64,000 nt of DNA from Nisaea denitrificans DSM 18348 (GTDB lineage: Bacteria; Pseudomonadota; Alphaproteobacteria; Thalassobaculales; Thalassobaculaceae), in assembly GCF_000426505.1 (NCBI RefSeq), contig NZ_KE384531.1, positions 185,384 through 249,383 on the forward strand, in the 5' to 3' direction. Position numbers and translations under genes: made by a program. Shown piece after piece: positions 7,031 through 16,471 of the stretch. Position 1 is the first letter of the stretch, and each line of letters begins with the position of its first letter. Under the pieces are notes generated by a model. That model had not been told where the DNA came from, searched no databases, and was given only the letters and a program-made list of their open reading frames with translations.

Positions 7031-8428
7031 TTACCCGGCGAGTTCCGCAAGGCGCGCCATGATGGCGGCGTTGGAGCGGATACCCCGGTGATAGCAGACC
7101 ATTTCGAACTTCTCGTTCGGGCTGTGCACCCGGTCATCTTCCAGGCCGAAGCCGACCAAGAGGCTGTCCATGCCGAGCAGATTGCGGATCGATCCGGCGG
7201 CAGGGATGGAGCCGCCGCAGCCGATCAGCACCGGCTCCGTCTCGTACTCGTCCCGAAGCCCGTCAACGGCCGCTTTCAGATAGTCGGATTCTGTCGGCAC
7301 CCGCAGGGCAGGGAAGCCGCCTTCATGGACGATATCCAGACTGTAGCCCTTCGGCAGCCGTTCGGAGACGAAGGCTTTCAGCCCGGCGATGATCTTGTCC
7401 GGGTCCTGGTCCGGGACCAGCCGGCAGGTGATCTTGGCGGATGCCTCGGAGGCGATCACGGTCTTGCCGCCCGGGTCCTGATAGCCACCAGTAATGCCGT
7501 TGACGTCCAGTGTCGGCCGGGCCCAGATCCGCTCCAAAGCGCTGAAACCCTGCTCGCCGCCCGGCACCTCCAGTCCGACTTCCTTAAGGAAAGCCTCTTC
7601 GTCGAAACCGAGCCCGGCCCATTGTTTCAGCTCGTTGTCGCCGACCGGCAGGACATCGTCATAGAAGCCTTCGATCCTGATCCGGCCGGTCTCGTCATGA
7701 AAGTCGCCGAGGATCTTGGACAGGAGGTTGATCGGGTTGATGACGCCGCCGCCATACATGCCTGAATGCAGGTCCCGGCTCGGGCCCTTGATCTTCACTT
7801 CGACGGAAACGATACCGCGCAGCATGTAGGTGATGGCGGGCTTGTCGACGGACCACATGCCGGTATCGCAGACCACGCAGGCATCGGCGCTGAGCTCGTC
7901 CCTGTTGGCGGTAAGGAAAGGCTCGAGGCTTTCGGAGCCGCTTTCCTCCTCGCCCTCCAGCAGCACGGTCACGCTGATCGGCAGGGAGCCGTGCACCTCC
8001 ATCCAGGCGCGGAAGGCCTCGATGAAAGTCATCACCTGGCCTTTGTCGTCTACCGCGCCCCGGGCGACGATGCGCTTGCCGCGCTCGGCCTCGACGATCA
8101 CCGGATCGAACGGGTCGGAATCCCAGAGCTCGTATGGATCGGCCGGCTGCACATCGTAATGACCGTAATAAAGGATATGCGGCGCGCCTTCAGGGCCCTT
8201 CATGTGGCCGACCACCATCGGGTGTTTCAATGCCGGGCGGACGGCGGCATCGAAGCCGATCTCTGTCAGCTGGTCGGCCATCCATTCGGCGGCCCGATGC
8301 ACATCGGGATCGAATTTCGGGTCGGTGCTGATGCTGGGGATGCGCAGCACGTCGACAAGCCGTTCAACTGACTGGTCCAGACCGGCATCAATGCGGGCGA
8401 GCACGGGGGCGAGAAGATCCTGTGTCAT
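7031..8428 (-). CDS. M20 family dipeptidase/carboxypeptidase
   Basis: The protein has 465 residues, the usual length for M20/M25/M40 peptidases. Visible active-site elements are YYGHYDVQP (His90, Asp92), VDDKG (bridging Asp about 127), LLEGEEESGSES (catalytic Glu at about 160-162) and a late HSPNEKF with the last metal His. A dimerisation (lid) domain interrupts the catalytic domain at about residues 200-310. Members are zinc enzymes that cleave dipeptides or N-acyl amino acids in the cytoplasm. No signal peptide is seen. It is a single-gene unit closed by the terminator at 6975-7012. Confidence 0.92.
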   Translation of the reverse strand: MTQDLLAPVLARIDAGLDQSVERLVDVLRIPSISTDPKFDPDVHRAAEWMADQLTEIGFDAAVRPALKHPMVVGHMKGPEGAPHILYYGHYDVQPADPYELWDSDPFDPVIVEAERGKRIVARGAVDDKGQVMTFIEAFRAWMEVHGSLPISVTVLLEGEEESGSESLEPFLTANRDELSADACVVCDTGMWSVDKPAITYMLRGIVSVEVKIKGPSRDLHSGMYGGGVINPINLLSKILGDFHDETGRIRIEGFYDDVLPVGDNELKQWAGLGFDEEAFLKEVGLEVPGGEQGFSALERIWARPTLDVNGITGGYQDPGGKTVIASEASAKITCRLVPDQDPDKIIAGLKAFVSERLPKGYSLDIVHEGGFPALRVPTESDYLKAAVDGLRDEYETEPVLIGCGGSIPAAGSIRNLLGMDSLLVGFGLEDDRVHSPNEKFEMVCYHRGIRSNAAIMARLAELAG

Positions 8429-8569
8429 GGGTCACCATGTTCGAATTAGGGGCAAACCGCGCAGGCTGTTTTTCCGAGAGTGGAAAGCGCGAGGATTGAT
8501 TGTCTCTAGTCTGGCTGGGTATCGTCCCCGGAACAAGGGCTTGAGCCCTAGACATCTGGAGGAAGTGCC

Positions 8570-9427
8570 GTGACGCGGCTATTGGACCTGATCAAGCCGG
8601 GCAAACTGCTGATTGCTCCCGGTATTTTCGACGGTATTTCCGCGCGCATCGCCGACGAGTTCGGTTTTGAAGCGCTTTACATGACCGGATATGGCGCGGT
8701 GGGCTCCCATCTGGGACTGCCCGATGCGGGTCTTGCCAGTTACTCCGACATGGTCGGCCGGGTGAAAGTGCTGGCCGATACGGTCTCGGCACCACTGGTC
8801 GCGGATGGCGATACCGGTTATGGCGGGCTTCTGAATGTCCAGCACACGGTACGCGGCTACGAGGCGGCGGGTGCCGCCGGTATCCAGCTTGAGGATCAAG
8901 AATTTCCGAAGAAGTGCGGGCATACCCCGAACCGGAAGGTGATCCCGCTTGAAGACATGGTGCAGAAGATCAAGGTCGCGGTGGAAAGCCGGGACAATCC
9001 GGACTTCGCCATCGTCGCCCGAACCGATGCACGCACGAATTACGGACTCGACGAAGCCCTGCGCCGGGGCGAGGCTTTCGCCAAAGCGGGAGCGGACGTC
9101 CTCTTTATCGAGGCGCCGGAGACGGTGGAAGAGATGGAGAAAATCTGCGCCAGCTTCGATAAACCGCTGCTGGTCAACGTGGTCGAGGGCGGCAAGACGC
9201 CAGTCCTGAGCGCGGAAGAATATACCGACCTCGGTTATTCGATGGCGATCTATCCGGGCACCGGTTTCCTTGCCATGGGCGCCGCGCTGCGCTCCGTCTA
9301 TGGGCGGCTGAAAGAGACTGGCTCGAGCAAGGGAGCCTCCCAGAAGCTGGACGATTTCGGAGCCTTCTCCCGGACCATGGGGTTCGGCGATGTCTGGGAC
9401 TTCGAAAAGGCTCACGCGCAGGACTGA
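8570..9427 (+). CDS. Isocitrate lyase/PEP mutase superfamily enzyme
   Basis: The 285-residue TIM barrel has the metal site VADGDTGYGG (Asp79, Asp81) and the catalytic loop KKCGH (residues 114-118), the hallmark of C-C bond lyases of this superfamily such as methylisocitrate and dimethylmalate lyases. QLEDQ (107-111) and VARTDAR supply further conserved acids. The enzyme should split or form a 2-hydroxy dicarboxylate, giving pyruvate, glyoxylate or a relative. GTG at 8570 is the start because GGAGG lies a few bases upstream. It heads a plus-strand series with a 2-hydroxyacid oxidase and a glyoxylate aminotransferase, which suggests glyoxylate or 2-oxo acid chemistry. The exact substrate is open. 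Confidence 0.85.
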   Translation: MTRLLDLIKPGKLLIAPGIFDGISARIADEFGFEALYMTGYGAVGSHLGLPDAGLASYSDMVGRVKVLADTVSAPLVADGDTGYGGLLNVQHTVRGYEAAGAAGIQLEDQEFPKKCGHTPNRKVIPLEDMVQKIKVAVESRDNPDFAIVARTDARTNYGLDEALRRGEAFAKAGADVLFIEAPETVEEMEKICASFDKPLLVNVVEGGKTPVLSAEEYTDLGYSMAIYPGTGFLAMGAALRSVYGRLKETGSSKGASQKLDDFGAFSRTMGFGDVWDFEKAHAQD

Positions 9428-9428
9428 T

Positions 9429-9450
9429 ATGCGGCGGCTCGTTGCCGCAT
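9429..9450 (+). terminator. Hairpin after the lyase gene
   Basis: A 7-bp perfect stem, ATGCGGC/GCCGCAT, with an 8-base loop directly follows the TGA. No T-run follows, so it may only attenuate or stabilise the transcript before the oxidase gene. Confidence 0.35.
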
Positions 9451-9520
9451 CGTGGAAGTCGATTTGTCATGGTGGAAAAACCCGCCAGACTTTGCGCTTA
9501 GCTTTTGTCAGGAGTAAGTG

Positions 9521-12427
9521 ATGGCCGCCGTGTCGCCAAGAGATGGGGATCTGGCAGCGCGTCTTGAGCGCGCGTTGCAGGGGGAGGTGCTTTTCGACCG
9601 CTTCTCTCGCGGCCGTTATGCGACCGATGCCTCGATCTATCAGGTCGAGCCGGTCGGCGTCGTTATCCCGAAGAACCAGGCCGACCTGATTGCGGCCATG
9701 GAGATCGCGCGGGAGAACGGCGTCTCCCTGCTGCCGCGCGGCGGCGGCACCAGCCAGTGCGGGCAGACGGTGAACGAGTCTCTCGTTCTGGACTGCTCGA
9801 AACACCTGAACAAGATCATCGAGATCGATGCCGAGAACATGCGGGCGGTGGTCGAGCCGGGCATCGCGCTCGATCATCTGAACGCGGCCCTCAAGCCTTA
9901 CGGTCTGTTCTTCCCCGTCGATGTTTCGACCGCCAGCCGGGCGACCATAGGGGGCATGACGGCGAATAATTCCTGCGGCGGCCGGTCCATCCATTACGGC
10001 ATCATGGTGGACAATGTGCTCTCCATCGATGCGGTTCTGCCGACCGGTGAGCAGCTTCATTTCGGACCGGTGCCGGGCAATCTCGGCGCCATCGAAACAG
10101 AGCCGCGCTATCGCGATCTGGTGCAGGAAATGCGCGCTATCGCCGACCGGGAAGGCGGTGAGATTGCCGCGAGGTTCCCGAAGCTCATGCGCCGGGTCGG
10201 TGGCTACAATATCAACACCATCAATCCCGCCGGGCACAATATGGCGAGCCTGCTGGTCGGCTCCGAAGGCACGCTCGCGGCCTTCCGTCAGGTCGAGCTG
10301 AAGCTGCACAGGATTCCGACGCACAAGGTCATGGGGGTCTGCCATTTCCCGACCTTCTACAAGGCGATGGATGCGACCCAGCATATCGTGACGCTGAAGC
10401 CGCATGCGGTGGAGCTGATCGACCGGAACATGATCGAGCTGGCCCGCGAGATCCCGATCTTCAAACCGATGATCGCCGAATTCGTGAAGGGTGAGCCGGA
10501 CTCTGTTCTGGTCGTCGAATTCGCGGGCGAAGACCATGCGGCCTGTGTCGCGCAGTTGCGTCAGCTTGAAGTGCTGATGGCGGACCTTGGCTATCCGGAT
10601 GCGGTGGTGGATGCGACCGCGCCGGCCCTGCAGGCAACCATCGGGGAGGTTCGGCGCCAAGGCCTGAACATCATGATGTCCATGAAGCAGGCGGGAAAGC
10701 CGGTCTCCTTCATCGAGGATTGCGCGGTGCCGCTGGAAGATCTGGCCGAGTTTACAGACCGGCTGACCCAAGTGTTTGAAAAACACGGCACACACGGCAC
10801 CTGGTACGCTCATGCCTCCGTCGGCTGCCTGCATGTCCGCCCGGTACTGAACATGCGGGAAGAGGGCGATGTGAAGCGCATGCGCGCCATCGCTGAAGCC
10901 GCCTTCGACATGGTGCGGGAATACAAAGGCTCCCATTCCGGCGAGCATGGCGACGGTATTGTCCGCTCCGAGTTCCACGAGAAGATGTTCGGCAAGCGGC
11001 TGGTCGATGCCTTCGGCGAGGTGAAGCGCGCGTTCGATCCGGAGCGGATGATGAATCCGGGCCGCATTGTCGACCCGCCGAAGATGGACGACCGTTCGCT
11101 GTTCCGTTTCAAGCCGGGTTATGCGCCAACTCCGATCGACACGGCGCTGGACTGGTCCGAGTGGGGCGGCCTCTCCGGTGCGGTGGAGATGTGCAACAAC
11201 AATGGCGCCTGCCGGAAACGCGACGCCGGTGTGATGTGCCCGAGCTTCCGGGCGACGCAGAATGAAAAAGACCTGACCCGCGGCCGGGCAAACACGCTGC
11301 GGCTCGCTCTGTCCGGTCAACTCGGCCCCGAGGCGCTGGTTGCGCCGGAGATGAAAGAGACCATGGATCTCTGCGTTTCCTGCAAGGGCTGCAAGCGGGA
11401 ATGTCCGACCGGCGTCGACATGGCGCGAATGAAGGTCGAGTTCCTGCATCACTATACAAAGAAACATGGTTTAAAGTTAAAGGACCGTCTCGTTTCCTAC
11501 CTGCCGCGCTATGCCGAGGCGGCGTCCCGCTTCGGGTATCTGGCGAATGCGCGGGATGTGGTGCCGGGGCTTAAGGGCCTTTCCGAAGCACTGCTTGGTT
11601 TCAGCGCCAAGCGCAGCCTGCCGGTCTGGAGCGACGTGCCGTTCTCCGGCAGCGAGGCCGACGATGTCGACCCGGACGAGAATGACGGACGGGACGTGGT
11701 GCTGTTGAACGACACCTTCAGTACCTATTTTGAGCCGGAAAACCTGCGGGCCGCGCTGCGGGTCCTGAAGGCACTCGGCTACCGTGTCCATGTCGTCGAT
11801 CCGCGTGGTTCGGGTGGGCGCCACCTTTGCTGCGGGCGAACCTTCCTGGCCTCCGGCCTTGTCGACAAGGCGAAGGAAGAGGCGCGGCGCATGATCGCGG
11901 CCTATCTGCCCTATGCCCGGCGCGGGATTCCCGTTGTCGGACTGGAGCCGTCCTGTCTCTTTACATTGCGGGATGAATTCAAGGCGATGCTGCCGGGGGC
12001 GGACACGGACCTGATCGCCGAGCATGCCCTGCTGTTCGAGGAGTTCATCGCCCGGGAGCAGAATGCCGGCAAAATTACCGCTGCTTTCAAGCCTGTCGCG
12101 ACCAAGGCATTGGTACATGGCCATTGCCACCAGAAGGCCTTTGACGCCATGGGCGCGATTGAGACCGCGTTGCGGCTCGTGCCGGACATGGACGTCGAAG
12201 TCATCCAGTCGAGCTGCTGTGGCATGGCCGGCGCGTTCGGCTACGAAGCAAAGAATCTTGAGGTGTCCATGGCCATGGCGGAGCGCGATCTGCTGCCCGC
12301 CGTGCGCGCCGCTGACGGGGACACAGTGCTCGTCGCCGACGGCACCTCCTGCCGCCATCAGATCAAGGACGGCGCCGCCCGCGAGGCGGTGCATGTCGCA
12401 ACCATTCTGGACCGCGCGCTGGCGTGA
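9521..12427 (+). CDS. Fused FAD-linked oxidase / Fe-S oxidoreductase (D-2-hydroxyacid dehydrogenase type)
   Basis: The 968-residue protein joins GlcD-like and GlcF-like parts in one chain. Residues about 45-190 form the PCMH FAD-binding domain, with LPRGGGTSQCG at 71-81. Residues about 200-530 form the FAD-oxidase C-terminal domain, ending HSGEHGDGIVRSEF. Then come two Fe-S ligand sets, MCNNNGAC (about 556) and CVSCKGCKREC (about 617). Two CCG-type motifs at about 769 and 897 complete the heterodisulfide-reductase-like domain. The family oxidises D-lactate, D-2-hydroxyglutarate or glycolate-like acids and passes electrons to the quinone pool. ATG 9521 is preferred to the GTG at 9518 because GGAG lies 6 bases before it. 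The neighbouring aminotransferase suggests that glyoxylate is a product or relative. Confidence 0.9.
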   Translation: MAAVSPRDGDLAARLERALQGEVLFDRFSRGRYATDASIYQVEPVGVVIPKNQADLIAAMEIARENGVSLLPRGGGTSQCGQTVNESLVLDCSKHLNKIIEIDAENMRAVVEPGIALDHLNAALKPYGLFFPVDVSTASRATIGGMTANNSCGGRSIHYGIMVDNVLSIDAVLPTGEQLHFGPVPGNLGAIETEPRYRDLVQEMRAIADREGGEIAARFPKLMRRVGGYNINTINPAGHNMASLLVGSEGTLAAFRQVELKLHRIPTHKVMGVCHFPTFYKAMDATQHIVTLKPHAVELIDRNMIELAREIPIFKPMIAEFVKGEPDSVLVVEFAGEDHAACVAQLRQLEVLMADLGYPDAVVDATAPALQATIGEVRRQGLNIMMSMKQAGKPVSFIEDCAVPLEDLAEFTDRLTQVFEKHGTHGTWYAHASVGCLHVRPVLNMREEGDVKRMRAIAEAAFDMVREYKGSHSGEHGDGIVRSEFHEKMFGKRLVDAFGEVKRAFDPERMMNPGRIVDPPKMDDRSLFRFKPGYAPTPIDTALDWSEWGGLSGAVEMCNNNGACRKRDAGVMCPSFRATQNEKDLTRGRANTLRLALSGQLGPEALVAPEMKETMDLCVSCKGCKRECPTGVDMARMKVEFLHHYTKKHGLKLKDRLVSYLPRYAEAASRFGYLANARDVVPGLKGLSEALLGFSAKRSLPVWSDVPFSGSEADDVDPDENDGRDVVLLNDTFSTYFEPENLRAALRVLKALGYRVHVVDPRGSGGRHLCCGRTFLASGLVDKAKEEARRMIAAYLPYARRGIPVVGLEPSCLFTLRDEFKAMLPGADTDLIAEHALLFEEFIAREQNAGKITAAFKPVATKALVHGHCHQKAFDAMGAIETALRLVPDMDVEVIQSSCCGMAGAFGYEAKNLEVSMAMAERDLLPAVRAADGDTVLVADGTSCRHQIKDGAAREAVHVATILDRALA

Positions 12428-12449
12428 TCCTGCACTTAGGAGAAGACCA

Positions 12450-13619
12450 ATGACTTACAAGTCCGGACCCCATTTTCTGCAAATTCCCGGGCCAAGCCAC
12501 GTCCCTGGCCGGATCTTGCGCGCCATCGGTCAGCCGACGATCGACCATCGCGGCCCGGAATTCCAGGTCCTCGCAAACGAGGTGCTGGCGAAGGTGAAGC
12601 CGATCTTCCAGACGGAATGCCCGGTCGTGATCCTGCCGTCCTCCGGCACCGGTGCCTGGGAAGCCGCACTGGTCAACACCATGAATGTCGGCGACAAGGT
12701 GCTGATGTTCGAGACCGGTCAGTTCTCCTCGCTCTGGGCAGAACTCGCCACGCGTCTTGGCCTGAAGCCGGAAGTGATCTCGGGCGACTGGCGCCATGGT
12801 GTCGACGCGGCGGCCATCGAGGCGCGGCTGCTGGAAGACAAGGGGCATGAGATCAAGGCGGTCTGCGTCGTCCATAACGAAACCTCGACAGGTGTGACGT
12901 CGCAGATCCAGAAGGTGCGCAAGGCCATCGATGCGGCGAACCATCCGGCACTGTTCATGGTGGACAGCATTTCCGGTCTCGGCTCCGCCGAATACAAGCA
13001 TGACGAATGGGGCGTGGATGTCACCGTCAGCGGCTCCCAGAAGGGCCTGATGCTGCCGCCGGGCCTCGGCTTCAACGCGGTCGGCCCGAAGGCGGTGAAG
13101 GCGAGCGAGAATGCCCGCATCAACCGGTCCTACTGGGACTGGAAAAGCCAGATCGGCATGAACAAGGACGGCTGGTTTCCCTATACTCCGGCAACCAATC
13201 TGCTCTACGGCCTGAACGAGGCTTGCGACATGATGATGGAAGAGGGGCTGGAGAATGTCTTCTCCCGGCACGAGCGCTTCGCCGAGGCGACCCGCCGCGC
13301 TGTCCGGGCCTGGGGCCTTGAAGTGCTCTGTCAGTCGGCCGACGAATACAGCCCCGTCCTGACCGCCGTCGTCATGCCTGACGGCCACAATGCGGATACC
13401 TACCGGGCAACCGTGCTTGACAAGTTCGACATGTCTCTCGGCTCAGGTCTGGGCAAGGTGGCGGGAAAAGTCTTCCGCATCGGTCATCTCGGTTACTTCA
13501 ACGACCTGATGCTGATGGGCACCCTCTCCGGTGTCGAGATGGGCTTTGCCGTTGCCGGTGTGCCGCACAAGAAGGGCGGCGCCCAGGCAGCGATGGAGTA
13601 TCTGACCGGCAACGCCTGA
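12450..13619 (+). CDS. Class V aminotransferase, serine-glyoxylate aminotransferase type
   Basis: The 389-residue enzyme of fold type I opens with the family signature LQIPGPSHVPGRILRAIGQP. The PLP lysine is in SGSQKGLMLPPG (Lys198), and VVHNETSTGV and VDSISGLGS are the cofactor-contact segments. It should move the amino group of serine (or alanine or aspartate) to glyoxylate, giving glycine. ATG 12450 is chosen because GGAGAAG stands just before it and the coding region of the oxidase ends 23 bases upstream. The tight spacing argues for co-transcription with the oxidase, so an oxidised 2-hydroxy acid may feed this step. Alanine-glyoxylate specificity is an alternative. Confidence 0.9.
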   Translation: MTYKSGPHFLQIPGPSHVPGRILRAIGQPTIDHRGPEFQVLANEVLAKVKPIFQTECPVVILPSSGTGAWEAALVNTMNVGDKVLMFETGQFSSLWAELATRLGLKPEVISGDWRHGVDAAAIEARLLEDKGHEIKAVCVVHNETSTGVTSQIQKVRKAIDAANHPALFMVDSISGLGSAEYKHDEWGVDVTVSGSQKGLMLPPGLGFNAVGPKAVKASENARINRSYWDWKSQIGMNKDGWFPYTPATNLLYGLNEACDMMMEEGLENVFSRHERFAEATRRAVRAWGLEVLCQSADEYSPVLTAVVMPDGHNADTYRATVLDKFDMSLGSGLGKVAGKVFRIGHLGYFNDLMLMGTLSGVEMGFAVAGVPHKKGGAQAAMEYLTGNA

Positions 13620-13629
13620 CCGTTTGATC

Positions 13630-15063
13630 TCAGGGCAGGGTCGTTACATCGAGAACACCGTCGGCGCGCATCCGCCAGTCCGGATGATCGCCGGCGATCG
13701 CCGCCGTGAAACGATGATGATAGAGCGGCAGCCATGGCGGGTCCTGCCGGAGAGCCATGTAGCTCTGCCGGTGGATGTTTTCGCGTGCGTCTGGATCAAC
13801 TGTCCGGCGGGAGCGGTCGAGCAGTGCCTCCACCGCATCGTTCCGGTAGCCTTCCCACCAGGAACCGCGGACCCGGCTGTCGATCTTTTCGTTCAGCACG
13901 CGGAACGTGCTCATCGGACTGGAATCGAAGACGCACATGTCGTGGATTTTCTTGTCCCGGATCTGCTCCGCATAGGCCACTCGATCCTCTACCGTGCGCA
14001 CAATGAGTGAAACATTGATCTGCGCCAACTGACGGGCAAGGGCGTTGGTCAGGACCTGCGCTTCGTCCGGTAGTCTGGTCGGGCAGTCGACACCCAGCAC
14101 AAGGCCGTCGCCATAACCGGCCTCGGCAAGAAGGGCCCGAGCGGCCTCGGGATCGGGTTTTATGTCTGCCGGCTCCGGCGCGGCGCCGATATGGGCACTG
14201 CTGACGAAATCGCCCAGCGGTGTCCCGGCGCCGTCGAGCACATCGGCGATCAGCGCTTGTCTGTCAACAGCGAGCGTGATCGCGCGCCGGACACGGGGAT
14301 CGCTGAATGGCCCCGATGCGGCGTTCAGCAAGTAGATGATCGCTGTCGGGTCGAAGTAATCGTGCTGCGTGATGCCGTCGCTAAGCTGCTCGGCGTCTGC
14401 CGGCGACAGACGGGTTGCCACCTGCGCCCGTCCAGCCACGATCGCTTCCGCCCGCGCTTCTGACAGAGGCACACAATGCCAGATCAATTGTTCTTGTGGC
14501 CGGGCACCGCCCCACCAATGGGGATTGGCTGTCATGCGAACCTCCCGACCGGGCTCGGCGCCTTCGAATTGAAAAGCTCCGCTGCCGACAGGGTGCTGCA
14601 TAAAATCTTGGCGGTCGGCGAGATGGGGCGGCAGGGCATAGCCGGAAACCAGAATATCGAGCAGATCCGCAGTCGGCTCTACCGTTTCTATCGTCAGGGT
14701 CAGGGGATCGGGGGCAGTGATGCGGGCGTCGCCGAGATACTGGCCCCAGACAGCCGGTGCGCCGAGGGTGGCGCCGATGTCAGGCCGTTGCATGCGTTTG
14801 ATCGAGTACTTCATCGCTTCCGCATCCAGTGGACTGCCGTCGTGAAAGTGCAGCCCCGGCCGGAGCCGGAAAGTCCAGCGGCAGGCATCTTCAGCCAATG
14901 CCCAGCTCTCCGCCAGAGCGGGAACGAACCGTCCGTCTCGGCCACGCCGGACAAGTGCGTCGAACAAGGCCTCTAGCAAGGCGAGAGTGTCCGAGTTATC
15001 GGTGCAGTCCTGCGGATCCACGAGCTCGATACGTGATTGCAGTATCGTTACGGTCGGCGTCAT
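13630..15063 (-). CDS. Family 5 extracellular solute-binding-like protein lacking a signal peptide
   Basis: This 477-residue protein has the SBP_bac_5 layout. It has FVPALAESWALAEDACRWTFRL near the start, then a FHDGSPLDAEAMKYSI segment, the HPVGSGAFQF hinge and NPHWWGG. The family binds oligopeptides, nickel or opines in the periplasm for ABC importers. This one begins MTPTVTILQSRIELVDPQ with no charged-hydrophobic leader. The frame upstream of the well-spaced GGGAGA ribosome site and ATG at 15063 soon hits a stop, so a missed signal peptide is unlikely. No permease or ATPase gene is adjacent. It may act in the cytoplasm, be exported by another route, or be a decayed importer part. Confidence 0.8.
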   Translation of the reverse strand: MTPTVTILQSRIELVDPQDCTDNSDTLALLEALFDALVRRGRDGRFVPALAESWALAEDACRWTFRLRPGLHFHDGSPLDAEAMKYSIKRMQRPDIGATLGAPAVWGQYLGDARITAPDPLTLTIETVEPTADLLDILVSGYALPPHLADRQDFMQHPVGSGAFQFEGAEPGREVRMTANPHWWGGARPQEQLIWHCVPLSEARAEAIVAGRAQVATRLSPADAEQLSDGITQHDYFDPTAIIYLLNAASGPFSDPRVRRAITLAVDRQALIADVLDGAGTPLGDFVSSAHIGAAPEPADIKPDPEAARALLAEAGYGDGLVLGVDCPTRLPDEAQVLTNALARQLAQINVSLIVRTVEDRVAYAEQIRDKKIHDMCVFDSSPMSTFRVLNEKIDSRVRGSWWEGYRNDAVEALLDRSRRTVDPDARENIHRQSYMALRQDPPWLPLYHHRFTAAIAGDHPDWRMRADGVLDVTTLP

Positions 15064-15145
15064 TGTTTTCTCCCTCGGCGAAGAGCATATCGCGCAGGGG
15101 AAGCGGATTTAAAGTGTGAGCGGTTCGAGTGATGAAATGCGTGGC

Positions 15146-16471
15146 TCAGCGTTCCCGGAATCCGCGGAACAGAAGCTGGGAGACCGGGCCCAGGATATAG
15201 TCGGCGGCGGTCCGAGCTTCAGTCAGAAGAGCGATGTCTGCCGCCATTCCTACTTTGAGGGCGGATATCGCGGCCGCTTGGCTGCTGCCGATATCGAACC
15301 TCAGCCGCGCTTCGTAGAATGGCTGGCCGGTTGTCGCATCTTCCAGCAGATCCGCTGAAATCCGAACGACCCGTGCATGCAGCGGTGGCCGGTCTCTCCA
15401 ACGGTAGGCCCTGATACGGATTTCGGCGAGCTGTCCGCGATAGACTGCGTCGATATCCGCCGCGCGGATACGGGCATCGACAACCAGTTCATCCTGCCGC
15501 GGGACGATGCTCAGGATTGCTTCCCCCGGCTGGGCCACGCCGCCGATGGTGTGGAAAGCGAGATCGACGACTTCTCCCGCTGCAGGCGCGCGTATCTCCG
15601 TATTGCGGAGACGGTCGCGCGCGCTTTTCATTTGCTGGCGCAACGCTGCGATTTCATTGGAGGTTCGGGTCAGGGCTTCGGCCAGTTCCGTCTGGCTCTG
15701 GCTCCGGAAGGCCAGCAGGTTGAGCCTGGCGGCTGCCAGATTCTCCTCGGCCTGGGCGATCTTGCTTCGGAGCGTGTTCCGTTCGCCGAGGAGGGCTTCC
15801 CGGGCGCGCTTCAGGGCGAGCAGCCGAGGCTTGCGCTCCAACCCTTTGTTCAGCAGCGTCGACACATCCGCAGTTTCTTCTTCGAGCATCGGCAACTGTC
15901 TGTCCGTCGAGCGAACCTGCGCCTCAAGGGAGCGGACTTCTTCCTCTATCTCCGCGATCCGGCGGGCCAGCACCAGCTCCTTGCCTTCCTGCTCCTGCTT
16001 TGCCGCAGTGAACAGGGTTTGCTCGATTTCCATCACCCGCAGGGCATCCGGGTCAGTTGGGTTCCGGGTCAGGGCGGCCGGCCAATCCGGTTGGTCCGCC
16101 CCGCGCAGGGCGGCCGACAGACGGGCCTCGCGGCCGAGTGTCTGCATCAGCCGGTTGCGTGTCATGTCATGCTCGGCCCAGGCCTCCGCCGGATCGAAAC
16201 GCAGCAGAGGTTGCCCTGCGGTGACGCTGTCTCCTTCCGAAACCAGAATCCGCAAAATCCGCCCGCCGTCCCGGCTCTGCACTGTTTTTTTGTATGACTG
16301 AACCAGCACGCGGCCTTCGGCCAGCACGGCGGCATTGATTGGAATAAGCCAACTCCAGAGTATTGCTCCGATCACGAAGAGCGTAATCGCAGAGAGAGCG
16401 GACAGGATAATTAAACCGATGCGAGGACCGGAATCGAACTTCCCGGTTCGATAATCTGTAAGCGTGCTCAT
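15146..16471 (-). CDS. HlyD family type I secretion periplasmic adaptor
   Basis: The 441-residue protein has a short cytoplasmic N-terminus and one membrane helix at about residues 20-42. It continues with a lipoyl/barrel segment (about 50-100), a long alpha-hairpin rich in Glu, Arg and Leu (about 130-300), and a second barrel half with IRAPAAGEVVDLAFHTIGGVA. This is the layout of HlyD/PrtE adaptors, which link an inner-membrane ABC exporter to an outer-membrane TolC channel. Its ATG overlaps the end of the ABC gene by 4 bases (16468-16471), so translation is probably coupled. It is the last gene of the minus-strand array. No TolC homologue is present in the window. Confidence 0.92.
   Translation of the reverse strand: MSTLTDYRTGKFDSGPRIGLIILSALSAITLFVIGAILWSWLIPINAAVLAEGRVLVQSYKKTVQSRDGGRILRILVSEGDSVTAGQPLLRFDPAEAWAEHDMTRNRLMQTLGREARLSAALRGADQPDWPAALTRNPTDPDALRVMEIEQTLFTAAKQEQEGKELVLARRIAEIEEEVRSLEAQVRSTDRQLPMLEEETADVSTLLNKGLERKPRLLALKRAREALLGERNTLRSKIAQAEENLAAARLNLLAFRSQSQTELAEALTRTSNEIAALRQQMKSARDRLRNTEIRAPAAGEVVDLAFHTIGGVAQPGEAILSIVPRQDELVVDARIRAADIDAVYRGQLAEIRIRAYRWRDRPPLHARVVRISADLLEDATTGQPFYEARLRFDIGSSQAAAISALKVGMAADIALLTEARTAADYILGPVSQLLFRGFRER

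Noticed and set aside
9467-11467. 666-codon minus-strand frame opposite the FAD/Fe-S oxidase
   Set aside because: High-GC shadow of a gene whose plus-strand product has intact FAD and Fe-S motifs.
12024-12449. Possible N-terminal extension of the aminotransferase into the oxidase gene
   Set aside because: The extension overlaps the oxidase frame, has unnatural composition, and the family start plus ribosome site sit at 12450.
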